This document shows, piece by piece, positions 13,284-20,660 of a DNA stretch of 20,660 nt. The first letter of the stretch is position 1, and the number at the start of each line of letters is the position of its first letter. Position numbers and translations under genes: made by a program. The notes beneath the pieces were generated by a model. That model did no database searches and was not told the origin of the DNA. It worked only from the letters and a program-made list of their open reading frames with translations. The DNA is from a bacterium. Lineage in GTDB: Bacteria > UBP13 > UBA5359. The DNA lies in NCBI GenBank assembly GCA_028685295.1, contig JAQUEL010000029.1:1-20660 (forward strand). Reading direction: 5' to 3'.

Positions 13284-15212
13284 TTGCAAATGCGCACAGT
13301 TCATTTGGATTTTCATAATAGCCCTTTGCTTGAAAATATCGGATCGCAATTCGATCCTGAAAGCTTTGCCCAAAGGCTTTTAGAGGCAAAAGTAGAGTCT
13401 ATAACCTGCTTTGCCAAGTGCCACCATGGCATGATCTATTACTATACCAAGTTGCCTGGCCGGCATCCGCATCTTGAATGCGACCTCTTGCGAGAGCAAA
13501 TTGCCGCATGCCACAAGGTAGGTATCAAAGTCCCTATTTATATCTCTCTGGGCTTTGATGAAGAGATGGCAAAGCTCCATTTGGATTGGCGGGAGGTATC
13601 TGCAGAGGGGAAACTTGGCGGCAGCGCACCCCTGGAAGCCGGCTGGAAGAAGCTGTGTCTGAACAATGATGCTTATCTTTCCTATGTTGAAGAGCAGATT
13701 GCAGAGCTCCTTTCCCTCTTTGAAGTTGACGGGTTCTTTTTTGATATTATCCATCAGGGAGAGTGCTGCTGTGCTAATTGCCTTGCCTCTATGGAGGAGA
13801 AAGGCTACAACCCTGAGGTAAGCCGGGAGCGAAGGGCTTTTGCAGAAAAAGTGCTGCTACGGATGAAAGAGCGGCTGTCTTCTTTCATCTGGGAGCGAAA
13901 AGATAGCGCTCCCGTTTTCTACAATGCAGGCCACATTACCCCCGGCATTCGCTCCAGCTTAAAATTCTACTCTCATCTTGAGATCGAATCCCTTCCTACA
14001 GGTGGTTGGGGGTATGACCATTTTCCCATAGTCGCACGCTACGCTCGGACTTTGGATCTTCCCTACCTTGGAATGACAGGACGTTTTCATAAGTCCTGGG
14101 CTGAGTATGGTGGTTACAAAGATCCCAACGCTTTGGAATACGAATGTTTAAGAGCTATAGCCTTCGGTGCAAGCTGCTCTATAGGAGATCAGCTGCTGCC
14201 GGATGGCCGCTTGGATCCCACAGCCATAAAGCTCATCAGTGATATATATGAAACTGTTGCAAAATATGAGCCTTATTTTGAAAGTGCCAAATCCACTTCT
14301 GAGATAGGAGTTGTAATGCCGGAGCTAACAGAAAAGAGAATCGACGATGCCCTGGCAGGTGCAAACAGAATCCTTGGCCAGGCCCAATATCAGTTCGATC
14401 TGGTGGATAGCCACTGCGACTGGTCTAAATACTCTGTGCTGATCCTTCCTGACCAGATAGAGCTTTCCCGGAAGCTAGCGGCAAAGGTGGAAGAGTATCA
14501 AAAAGGCGGTGGCAAGATCCTGGCCAGCTGCCATAGCGGTCTTTGCCATGGCGAATTTCCAGCCGGCTGGCCGCTTAAATATCTGGGTGAGAGCGAGTTC
14601 CATCCCGATTATCTTCTGCCTGAAAAGCAGTGGCAGAGCCTGGGGCAGATGCCCTTTGTGATGCACGAGCCTGCAGCAGAGGTGGAAAGTGGTGCCCGGT
14701 GGCTGGCAGAGCGATGGCGGCCTTTTTTCCAAAGAAGCCGGCGCCATTTTTCAAATCACTTCCATACGCCTCCCCAAGGGCCCATGGGACGACCGGGAGC
14801 TGTATCTTGGGAGACCGGTATCTACTTTGCTCATCCCCTCTTTACCATCTACCGCAGACATGGCAGCCCTATAGCCCGCAAACTTGTGCTTGCAGCCTTG
14901 AAGGAACTGCTTCCTGAGCCGCTGGTGGTGAGCAATGCTCCATCCACTGCACAGCTACTGCTGAACTATCAAGAAAAAGAAAATCGTTACGGCCTCTATA
15001 TTCTTCATTATGTGCCGGAAAGACGCTCTCAGTTGGACCTGGTTGAGGATTCTTTGCCCTTGGTGGATCTAGAAATCGGTCTTAAAATATCTAAACCCCA
15101 GAGGGCCTATTCTCTTTTAGATAAGAGGCCGGTTGTGGAATACAAAGCCGGGAGAACCTGGGTTAAAATTGATAAAATGGTAGGTCACCAGTTGATTGTT
15201 TTAGAAATGTGA
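13284..15212 (+). CDS. GHL6-type glycoside hydrolase (GH42/GH29-like barrel, putative)
   Basis: About 642 residues with no signal peptide, so likely cytoplasmic. It resembles the hypothetical glycosyl hydrolase 6 (GHL6) group with a beta-galactosidase-trimerisation-like second half. It opens RTVHLDFHNSPLL, then has CFAKCHHGMIYYYTK. At about 150-168 comes a barrel strand VDGFFFDII with D154 as candidate catalytic acid, followed by a cysteine cluster ECCCANC (C161-163, C166) recalling the metal-binding cysteines of GH42. Residues from about 330 (EIGVVMPELTEKR) form the second domain. The start is uncertain: the TTG at 13284 is 6 nt after GGAGGAG, ATG 13290 is 12 nt after, and ATG 13278 touches it. 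The paired isomerase hints at fucose or a like sugar, but the substrate is unproven. Confidence 0.78.
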   Translation: MQMRTVHLDFHNSPLLENIGSQFDPESFAQRLLEAKVESITCFAKCHHGMIYYYTKLPGRHPHLECDLLREQIAACHKVGIKVPIYISLGFDEEMAKLHLDWREVSAEGKLGGSAPLEAGWKKLCLNNDAYLSYVEEQIAELLSLFEVDGFFFDIIHQGECCCANCLASMEEKGYNPEVSRERRAFAEKVLLRMKERLSSFIWERKDSAPVFYNAGHITPGIRSSLKFYSHLEIESLPTGGWGYDHFPIVARYARTLDLPYLGMTGRFHKSWAEYGGYKDPNALEYECLRAIAFGASCSIGDQLLPDGRLDPTAIKLISDIYETVAKYEPYFESAKSTSEIGVVMPELTEKRIDDALAGANRILGQAQYQFDLVDSHCDWSKYSVLILPDQIELSRKLAAKVEEYQKGGGKILASCHSGLCHGEFPAGWPLKYLGESEFHPDYLLPEKQWQSLGQMPFVMHEPAAEVESGARWLAERWRPFFQRSRRHFSNHFHTPPQGPMGRPGAVSWETGIYFAHPLFTIYRRHGSPIARKLVLAALKELLPEPLVVSNAPSTAQLLLNYQEKENRYGLYILHYVPERRSQLDLVEDSLPLVDLEIGLKISKPQRAYSLLDKRPVVEYKAGRTWVKIDKMVGHQLIVLEM

Positions 15213-15302
15213 TACGCAAGAAGCTCTATTTAACCCCATTCAGCTACTTTTTTCCAGACCGCATATCTCTGCGGAGCTTCATCCGCCCGGGTAGAAAAGG
15301 CC
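15213..15302. other. Glycosidase-rpsU convergent intergenic stretch
   Basis: No gene is seen here. A short GCGGA/TCCGC stem lies at about 15271-15286, and a T6 run lies at 15248-15253, without a strong hairpin before it. The glycosidase gene therefore has no convincing terminator of its own before the rpsU hairpin. Confidence 0.4.
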
Positions 15303-15354
15303 GCACGGCCCTGCCCGCTCTCCGCCAGATGCAGGAGAGTGGGCAGGGCCGTGC
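15303..15354 (-). terminator. Long hairpin terminator after rpsU
   Basis: Two 21-nt arms (15303-15323 and 15334-15354) around a 10-nt loop pair fully except for one position (G-T on plus, A-C on minus). The arms contain GCACGGCCCTGCCC. On the minus strand the hairpin is followed by GGCC and TTTT, fitting an intrinsic terminator for the dnaK-to-rpsU direction. On the plus strand no T run follows, though the stem could still protect or stop the glycosidase transcript. Confidence 0.7.
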
Positions 15355-15379
15355 AACTCAATGAAAAATCATCTTTGAT

Positions 15380-15550
15380 TTAACGTTTACGCCTAGCGGC
15401 TTCAATGCGCTTGCGCCTCTTCTCGCTGGGTTTCTCGTAGTGCTCGTGACGCCTGGCTTCGGCCAGAACACCCGTACGCTGCAGCTCTCTCTTAAAACGA
15501 CGAAGAGCACTATCCAAGGATTCGTCATCCCTTATACGTACTTCAGACAA
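15380..15550 (-). CDS. rpsU: 30S ribosomal protein bS21
   Basis: This 56-residue basic protein reads [20 protein letters not shown], then a lysine/arginine-rich C-terminus, typical of bS21, a small-subunit protein that helps initiation. It starts with TTG at 15550 behind a GGAGGGGGGAG site. It lies 18 nt downstream of hit, is probably cotranscribed with it, and is followed by the long hairpin terminator. Its position after mtaB matches Firmicutes genomes. Confidence 0.95.
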   Translation of the reverse strand: MSEVRIRDDESLDSALRRFKRELQRTGVLAEARRHEHYEKPSEKRRKRIEAARRKR

Positions 15551-15568
15551 TCTCACTCCCCCCTCCTG

Positions 15569-15913
15569 CTAACCGGGAGGCCACCCCAACTTTCGACCTC
15601 CGAGCAAATGTATATGAAGGTGATCTATACTTTGGCCTCCATCCTCATTACAATTAATAACCAGGCGGAACCCGGATTCAGCAATACCCTCCTGGCGGGC
15701 AATCCTGGAAGCAGCTGTCAACATATGTCCTAACAATGCCTCGTCGGCTTTATTTGCCGCCAATATGTTCTCAATGTGTCTGCGCGGTATAATAAGCACA
15801 TGAATAGGAGCCGCCGGGGCTACATCCCTAAAGGCAACAACCCGATCATCGCTGTAAACCGTGCCGGCCGCTATCTCGCCCGATGCCAGCTTACAGAACA
15901 AGCAACCCTCCAC
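15569..15913 (-). CDS. HIT family (HINT-like) nucleotide-binding hydrolase
   Basis: This 114-residue histidine-triad protein has the DHLHIHLLGG motif (H98, H100, H102). H100 is the expected nucleophile in this family, which cleaves purine nucleoside phosphoramidates or related nucleotides. C4 and C7 near the start (CLFC) may be half of a zinc site, as in many bacterial HINT proteins. The GTG at 15913 follows GGAGG by 5 nt. The gene lies 73 bp after mtaB, with a strong promoter overlapping the mtaB stop. The cellular substrate is unknown. Confidence 0.93.
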   Translation of the reverse strand: MEGCLFCKLASGEIAAGTVYSDDRVVAFRDVAPAAPIHVLIIPRRHIENILAANKADEALLGHMLTAASRIARQEGIAESGFRLVINCNEDGGQSIDHLHIHLLGGRKLGWPPG

Positions 15914-15985
15914 AGCTTCCTCCGCACGACGGCTTTTATGAGTATCCGCCTTTCAACCTATGTAATGAGCATTTGCTTGAAATTT

Positions 15986-16015
15986 ATTATAACACCTTTT
16001 TCAGTGCTTTGCCAA
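15986..16015 (-). promoter_or_regulatory. Internal promoter for hit-rpsU overlapping the mtaB stop codon
   Basis: On the minus strand TTGGCA (plus-strand 16010-16015), 18 nt, then TATAAT (15986-15991) preceded by TGT, an extended -10. The TAA stop codon of mtaB lies inside the -10 hexamer. The predicted start is near 15979, about 66 nt before hit, so rpsU can be expressed apart from the dnaK operon. Confidence 0.65.
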
Positions 16016-17279
16016 GCAATCGTCCGTTGTTTTTACCTAACGCTCTTACGGAGATAACATCACCGATGGAGAAATCCGGCTGAGAATTAATCTCAGCTTC
16101 CACATATCTATCGGTTCTTCCCATACATAGAGAATTATCGATCTTTTCAACTACAAGCCTAAGTTTCTCATTCACGATAGAAGCCAAATATGCATCGGTA
16201 ATACCATCAGCCGTTTGCGCCATCTCTTCCGCTCTGGCACTTTTTATCTTTTCACCTACCTGATTCGGCATTACCGCCGCCGGAGTGCCGGGACGGCGGG
16301 AGTATCGAAAGATATGCAATCCCGCAAATCCCATCTTCCTGATAAAAGAGAGGCTCTCCTGGAATGCGGCATCATCCTCACCCGGGAATCCGACCATTAC
16401 ATCGGTCGTAACAGCCAGTCCCGGCCGGATAGCTCGAAGGCTATCGATAACGCGTGCGTATTCGATAGCTGTATAGGAACGCCGCATCATTCCAAGTATC
16501 CGGTCACTCCCATGCTGTAGCGGTACATGCATATGATTACATATCCGGTTATCGTTTTTGATTACACTGAGTAAATCGGATGTAAAATCGGTCGCTTCTA
16601 TGGAACTCAGCCGTATATTCACTATCCCCTCTATATCAGGGAGCTTGCTCAGAAATTCTGCCAGCCCATCCCCCTTACGCTCATTGTAAAGCCCCAGATG
16701 TATACCCGTAAGAACAACCTCTCTGAACCCGTTATCAGCCAAGCGCCTTATTTCATCATAGGCAGCCCGTGCCGGCCTGCTTCGCAACCTGCCTCTGACC
16801 TGCGGCACCAGACAGTAAGCGCAATTACGATTACAGCCATCCTGGATCTTGACAAAAGCCCTCGCTCTGCCATTCCAGTTACCTATTCCCCGCCCCCGAT
16901 AGCTTCGACAGTTGCCAAGGCCAGTCGTTGTACAGGATACCTCTCCTGTGATATAAGCAAGAATATCCTCTTTCTCCACATTACCCAGAATGATCAACCG
17001 CTCTGATAATCTTTTCAAATCAGCACCGGCTCTTTGAGCCATACAACCGGTAACCACTATTACCGCCTTCGGGCAACGGGCTGCAACTCGCCTTATGATC
17101 TGCCGACATTTCTTTTCAGCAGTCTGAGTAACGGCACAGGTATTAACAACGAAAAGGTCTGCATCCCCGCCGGCATCAACTATTTTATAGCCTGCGCTCT
17201 CCAGTTGCTCTCGCATCTCCTGGCTTTCATACTGATTTACCTTACAGCCCAACGTCAGCAGGGCACAATCTCCATGCAT
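15987..17279 (-). CDS. mtaB: tRNA (t6A37) methylthiotransferase MtaB
   Basis: MtaB adds a methylthio group to t6A at position 37 of tRNAs that read ANN codons. The 430-residue protein has the N-terminal UPF0004 domain with three cysteines for the auxiliary iron-sulfur cluster (C12 in LGCKVNQYES, C48 in NTCAV, C79 in TGCMAQ). A radical-SAM domain with CNRNCAYC (C149, C153, C156) follows, then a C-terminal TRAM-like stretch (about 365-430). LGCKVNQYES marks MtaB rather than MiaB or RimO. The ATG at 17279 follows AAGGGA, 12 nt after rsmE. It is part of the dnaK-to-rpsU run. Confidence 0.95.
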   Translation of the reverse strand: MHGDCALLTLGCKVNQYESQEMREQLESAGYKIVDAGGDADLFVVNTCAVTQTAEKKCRQIIRRVAARCPKAVIVVTGCMAQRAGADLKRLSERLIILGNVEKEDILAYITGEVSCTTTGLGNCRSYRGRGIGNWNGRARAFVKIQDGCNRNCAYCLVPQVRGRLRSRPARAAYDEIRRLADNGFREVVLTGIHLGLYNERKGDGLAEFLSKLPDIEGIVNIRLSSIEATDFTSDLLSVIKNDNRICNHMHVPLQHGSDRILGMMRRSYTAIEYARVIDSLRAIRPGLAVTTDVMVGFPGEDDAAFQESLSFIRKMGFAGLHIFRYSRRPGTPAAVMPNQVGEKIKSARAEEMAQTADGITDAYLASIVNEKLRLVVEKIDNSLCMGRTDRYVEAEINSQPDFSIGDVISVRALGKNNGRLLGKALKKVL

Positions 17280-17291
17280 ACGATTCTTCCC

Positions 17292-18029
17292 TTATGAATC
17301 CATTTCGTAAACCGTCAGAGCCGCCAGCACCATGCCGGCCGTCTCCGTCCGCAATATCCTCGATCCCAGAGAGATATCCAGCGCACCATAGGACCTCAGC
17401 AACTCTATCTCTTCAATGGTGAAACCTCCTTCAGGTCCCACCACCAACAAAATACTATGCGCCCCACGGTTAATCCTTCCCCAAACCGTTTTCAACGGCT
17501 CGATACTATCTTCCCAGGCTACCAAAGAAAGATCGTATGACCCTATACTTTCGGCTATCTGATCCAAAGCGGTAATCTCCGCTACCTCAGGAATGAACAC
17601 CCTATGGGATTGTTCGGCTGCCTCACATGCAATCCTACGCCATCGGCTCAATCGTCCTGCCTGTGTAATCTCCTTTACTCTGGGTATGCCGCGTGCAGAA
17701 GAGAAAGGCAATATTTCGGCGACCCCTATTTCGGTGCATTTCTGAATTATCAGATCCATCTTATCGCCTCGAGGTAGAGCCTGGGCCAGGCTGATACGAA
17801 CAAGAGGCTCGGTGTTACGCTTAACAGCCCTCCCCAGACGCAGAAAGGCACTGCCGCGCTCCGCAGTCTCCAGCACAGCTTCATATTCATTTCCCGCACC
17901 GTCGAAGATGAATATTCCATCGCCCTTTCTCAAACGCAAGACCCTGAGAATATAGTGCGCTTCCTCACCGGCCAGATGTAAGCTCAAGCCGCTTCCCAGC
18001 GTTGCCCCGGGAAGACATAACCGGTTCAT
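17292..18029 (-). CDS. rsmE: 16S rRNA (m3U1498) methyltransferase RsmE
   Basis: RsmE methylates N3 of U1498 in 16S rRNA. The 245-residue protein has an N-terminal PUA-like part (1-70, NRLCLPGATLG then AHYILRVLRLRKGD) and a SPOUT knot with VGPEGG (197-202) and LGSRILRTETA (221-231), the SAM-binding signature. I start at ATG 18029, which overlaps the prmA stop (ATGA). An upstream in-frame ATG at 18062 would add 11 residues lying inside prmA and is less likely. It is translationally coupled to prmA. Confidence 0.95.
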   Translation of the reverse strand: MNRLCLPGATLGSGLSLHLAGEEAHYILRVLRLRKGDGIFIFDGAGNEYEAVLETAERGSAFLRLGRAVKRNTEPLVRISLAQALPRGDKMDLIIQKCTEIGVAEILPFSSARGIPRVKEITQAGRLSRWRRIACEAAEQSHRVFIPEVAEITALDQIAESIGSYDLSLVAWEDSIEPLKTVWGRINRGAHSILLVVGPEGGFTIEEIELLRSYGALDISLGSRILRTETAGMVLAALTVYEMDS

Positions 18030-18880
18030 GTCTCCCGTCTCCGCAGTGCCAGCGCAATCCATTCTCCCTGTTTTCTCTCTTCGAACACTTGGAACCCGTT
18101 TTTATCCGCCACCGTAAGCACATCCTGCCTGAGCGTATCGATAATGCCGGAAAGCAGAAGATATCCATCCGGCTTCAGACAACGCTTCATGTCCGGCAAA
18201 AGCAGCTTTATAACATCGGCCGTTATATTAGCCAGAATCATATCTACAAGAGGGCCGTCATATTTATCTACGCCGCCTTGAACTACACTCACTTGCCCAG
18301 ATACGGAATTAGCGATAATGTTCTGTTGCGCCGCCTCGACAGCCACAGAATCGATATCGCATGCAAAGACGGAAGCGGCGCCGAGCCTGGCCGACAGGAT
18401 GGAAAGAATGGCCGATCCGGTGCCGATGTCAAGAACCGTCCAACCGGCTTTCAAATAATGATCTATCATCTGTAGGCACATAACGGTGGTAGGGTGCGCC
18501 CCTGTTCCGAAAGCCATGCCGGGATCGAGATCCATTACCGCCTCTCCCGGTTCAGGAGTATAATCCTCCCAGGAGGGACGAATAACTATACGGCCGATTT
18601 TATTAATTTTGAAGTATTTCTTCCAATTATCAGCCCACTCCAGCTCACGCCGGCCGTGCACTCTCAATTCGCCCAGCCCTATGCCCGCAGCTCTAAGTTC
18701 TGCCAGTTCAACAGACAAGGCATCTATTGTCTGCCAAGAAGCCGTCTCTTCCGGCAGATAGGATATCACCGCGCCTTCATTGAACCAGCATCCCTTGATA
18801 CCGCAATCTCTCATAAGCAGCGCCGCTCTTTCCGCCGCAACATCGTTCTTTGCGTTCAGCACCAATTCCAGCCAGTCCAT
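18026..18880 (-). CDS. prmA: Ribosomal protein L11 methyltransferase PrmA
   Basis: PrmA trimethylates ribosomal protein L11 using SAM. The 284-residue length fits. An N-terminal substrate-binding domain (1-100) contains WADNWKKYFK. The Rossmann domain has DPGMAFGTGAHPTT (119-132), the SAM loop DIGTGS (151-156), and further on ILANITADV, the motif near the catalytic site. The ATG at 18880 lies after AAGGGTG. The 93 bp separating it from dnaJ are mostly a perfect inverted repeat, so the operon is probably still continuous. Confidence 0.95.
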   Translation of the reverse strand: MDWLELVLNAKNDVAAERAALLMRDCGIKGCWFNEGAVISYLPEETASWQTIDALSVELAELRAAGIGLGELRVHGRRELEWADNWKKYFKINKIGRIVIRPSWEDYTPEPGEAVMDLDPGMAFGTGAHPTTVMCLQMIDHYLKAGWTVLDIGTGSAILSILSARLGAASVFACDIDSVAVEAAQQNIIANSVSGQVSVVQGGVDKYDGPLVDMILANITADVIKLLLPDMKRCLKPDGYLLLSGIIDTLRQDVLTVADKNGFQVFEERKQGEWIALALRRRET

Positions 18881-18901
18881 AGCGTTACACCCTTAATTCA
18901 T

Positions 18902-18962
18902 GGGGTCAGGAGTTTACATTTAACATTTTCGACAAAAATGTTAAATGTAAACTCCTGACCCC
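18902..18962. repeat. Perfect 28-bp inverted repeat (REP/MITE-like) between dnaJ and prmA
   Basis: The arms 18902-18929 and 18935-18962 are exact reverse complements around a 5-nt loop. The ends read GGGGTCAG...CTGACCCC. CCTTAAT occurs on both sides (18891-18897 and 18961-18967), possibly a target duplication, although the right copy shares two Cs with the palindrome. No T run follows on either strand, so it is not a standard terminator. It looks like an inserted palindromic repeat of the kind mobilised by REP-associated (Y1/RAYT) transposases. Confidence 0.6.
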
Positions 18963-18973
18963 TTAATCTACTC

Positions 18974-20119
18974 TTATTTTCCGAAAGCATCCTTCATTCT
19001 GCCGAAAAGCCCTTTGTCATCATTTTCTCTGGGACTCTCACCCATGGCTTTGGCATATTCATTCAGTAGCTGCCGTTGCGTTTCCGTCATACGCTTAGGG
19101 ACCTCAAGCCGCACTCTGACATGCTGATCGCCACGGCCTCCACCCCTTACAGCCGGCACGCCCTTTCCCCTGAGACGAAAGAGAGTTCCGGCCTGCGTTC
19201 CCGCGGGTATCTCAACCTCCGCATTTCCATCAAGCGTCTGTACCGTTATCCTGGCGCCAAGCGCCGCCTGAGCAAAAGTAATAGGCACTTCGCAAAAGAT
19301 GTCCTGATCATGCCGCTCAAAAAAGGCATGCGTTTTCACCCTAATGAAGATATAGAGATCTCCAGAGGGGCCGCCGTGCTCACCGGCCTCTCCTTCTCCG
19401 GCTACACGTACCCTTGTACCATTATCCACACCCGCAGGTATCTTTACCTCTATTTTCTTACGCCTGTTTTTCCTGCCGGCCCCACCGCATGCAGAACAGG
19501 GATTGGTGATGATCTTGCCTCTGCCGCCGCAACGGTGACAAGTGGTCACATTTACAAACTGTCCGAACATCGTTTGTTGCGCCTGGCGTACCTCTCCGGT
19601 CCCTGCACAGGCAAGACATGTCTCCACTGAAGACCCTGCGGCACTACCGCTACCATCACAGGCATCACATTTATCAAGACGTGACACCTCTATCTCCATA
19701 TCCTTGCCGAAAATCGCTTCTTCAAATTCCAGCAGTAGATCATAGCGTAGGTCGGCACCGCGCGCAGGACCATGCTCACGTTGAGCACCGGCGGAACGCC
19801 CGCCAAAGAACATATCAAAAATATCGCCGAAGCCCCCAAAGCCGCTGCTGAAATCGCCTTTGAAACCACCGCCGGCACCCGGTCCGCCGTTCTCAAAGGC
19901 AGCATGTCCGAACTGATCGTAGGCTGCCTTGCGCTGAGCATCGCTCAGGACTTCGTGGGCTTCATTTATTTCCTTGAATCTGGCCTCAGCCTCTTGATTA
20001 TTCGGGTTGACGTCCGGGTGATACTTCCGGGCAAGGCGCCGGAAAGCCCTTTTGATCTCAGCCTCCGATGCAGACCGATTAACCCCCAGGACCTCATAAT
20101 AATCCCTTTTAGCCGACAT
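18974..20119 (-). CDS. dnaJ: Chaperone protein DnaJ (Hsp40)
   Basis: DnaJ delivers unfolded substrates to DnaK and stimulates its ATPase. The 381-residue type-I protein is complete: a J domain with HPD (34-36), a Gly/Phe-rich region (about 72-115), a zinc-binding region with four CxxCxGxG-like repeats (C151/154, C168/171, C194/197, C208/211), and C-terminal substrate-binding domains. The ATG at 20119 overlaps the dnaK stop by 1 bp (TAATG), with AAGGA 9 nt upstream. This coupling is typical of Firmicutes heat-shock operons; any CIRCE operator would lie outside the window. Confidence 0.97.
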   Translation of the reverse strand: MSAKRDYYEVLGVNRSASEAEIKRAFRRLARKYHPDVNPNNQEAEARFKEINEAHEVLSDAQRKAAYDQFGHAAFENGGPGAGGGFKGDFSSGFGGFGDIFDMFFGGRSAGAQREHGPARGADLRYDLLLEFEEAIFGKDMEIEVSRLDKCDACDGSGSAAGSSVETCLACAGTGEVRQAQQTMFGQFVNVTTCHRCGGRGKIITNPCSACGGAGRKNRRKKIEVKIPAGVDNGTRVRVAGEGEAGEHGGPSGDLYIFIRVKTHAFFERHDQDIFCEVPITFAQAALGARITVQTLDGNAEVEIPAGTQAGTLFRLRGKGVPAVRGGGRGDQHVRVRLEVPKRMTETQRQLLNEYAKAMGESPRENDDKGLFGRMKDAFGK

Positions 20120-20660
20120 TAGTCAACATCCTTGAAATCCGCATCGACTGTAGGCCCGTCCGTAGTACCGGCTTTGTCTGCATCTTTTCCGGCAGCGGTA
20201 CCGGTTTCCTCTTGCTGGGCGGACTGCTCATAAAGCTTGGATGTTAAGCCATACATTGCCTGGGTCAGTGCTTCAGTATCCGCCTTTATAGTTTCTTTAT
20301 CGCTTCCCTGCAAAGAGGTCTTCAACTTTGCCACAGCTGTTTCCACCTTCTGTATCTCGGCTTTATCAACCTTGTCGCCGGCATCCTTAATTGCCTTCTC
20401 AGCACTGTATACAGCGGCGTCAGCATTGTTGTGCAATTCCACCTCTTCACGCTTTTCTTTGTCCTCAGCAGCATGCGTATCCGCCTCATCCATCATACGC
20501 TTTATCTCTTCTTCATTTAAGCCGCCGGATGAAGTTATCGTTATTTTCTGCTCATTGCCGCTGGCCATATCCTTGGCGGAAACATTGACTATGCCGTTGG
20601 CGTCGATATCGAAGCTGACCTCTATTTGTGGTATGCCGCGAGGTGCCGGGGGAATTCCGG
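20119..20660 (-). CDS. dnaK: Chaperone protein DnaK (Hsp70), C-terminal part
   Basis: The last 180 or so codons are present; the ATPase domain lies beyond the right edge. The first visible residues, [30 protein letters not shown], belong to the substrate-binding beta domain (split here: the stretch [14 protein letters not shown], then [16 protein letters not shown]). [18 protein letters not shown] and a helical lid follow. A tail rich in Glu, Thr and Asp ends DADFKDVD, the acidic end typical of DnaK. It is directly upstream of dnaJ. Confidence 0.96.
   Translation of the reverse strand, partial: GIPPAPRGIPQIEVSFDIDANGIVNVSAKDMASGNEQKITITSSGGLNEEEIKRMMDEADTHAAEDKEKREEVELHNNADAAVYSAEKAIKDAGDKVDKAEIQKVETAVAKLKTSLQGSDKETIKADTEALTQAMYGLTSKLYEQSAQQEETGTAAGKDADKAGTTDGPTVDADFKDVD

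Noticed and set aside
18902-18962. Intrinsic terminator between dnaJ and prmA
   Set aside because: The stem is strong, but no T run follows it on either strand, and the genes downstream continue the same operon order.

Overview
The window looks like part of a chromosome of an anaerobic Gram-positive (Clostridia-type Firmicutes) bacterium, probably uncultured. The grounds are the accD-accA-pfkA order, the dnaK-dnaJ-prmA-rsmE-mtaB-rpsU and pgpH-ybeY-dgkA orders known from Firmicutes, strong GGAGG-type ribosome binding sites with frequent GTG/TTG starts, and clear sigma-A promoters. No rRNA, tRNA, CRISPR array or transposase gene was seen.

Layout from left to right. (1) 1-2301, minus strand: accD-accA (acetyl-CoA carboxylase carboxyltransferase) followed by pfkA, which runs off the left edge. 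(2) 2302-2437: a compact divergent promoter region with a leader hairpin in front of accD. (3) 2438-3505, plus strand: a fused chorismate mutase-prephenate dehydratase (pheA) whose predicted transcript is nearly leaderless; it meets DUF502 tail to tail. (4) 3502-6719, minus strand: two CNNM/HlyC-CorC type membrane proteins and a DUF502 membrane protein in one operon. The two HlyC genes share a 752-bp tract identical base for base, while their membrane domains are old, divergent paralogs. (5) 6883-10311, minus strand: pgpH (c-di-AMP phosphodiesterase), ybeY and a DgkA-PAP2 fusion. (6) 10463-15212: a sugar cassette with a fucose-isomerase-fold protein, a LacI-family repressor and a divergent GHL6-type glycosidase, with three similar operator-like palindromes. 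(7) 15303-20660, minus strand: dnaK (3' part), dnaJ, prmA, rsmE, mtaB, hit and rpsU, ending in a long terminator hairpin. A perfect 28-bp inverted repeat lies between dnaJ and prmA.

Blocks 5 and 7 are neighbours in the ancestral Firmicutes order (rpsU ... phoH-pgpH-ybeY-dgkA). The sugar cassette therefore sits where yqeY/yqf genes and phoH are usually found and looks like an insertion or replacement. I see no unmistakable new defence or mobile system. The strongest signals are the gene-conversion tract in the HlyC pair, the cassette with its operator between lacI and the isomerase gene, the REP-like palindrome, and the leaderless pheA promoter.
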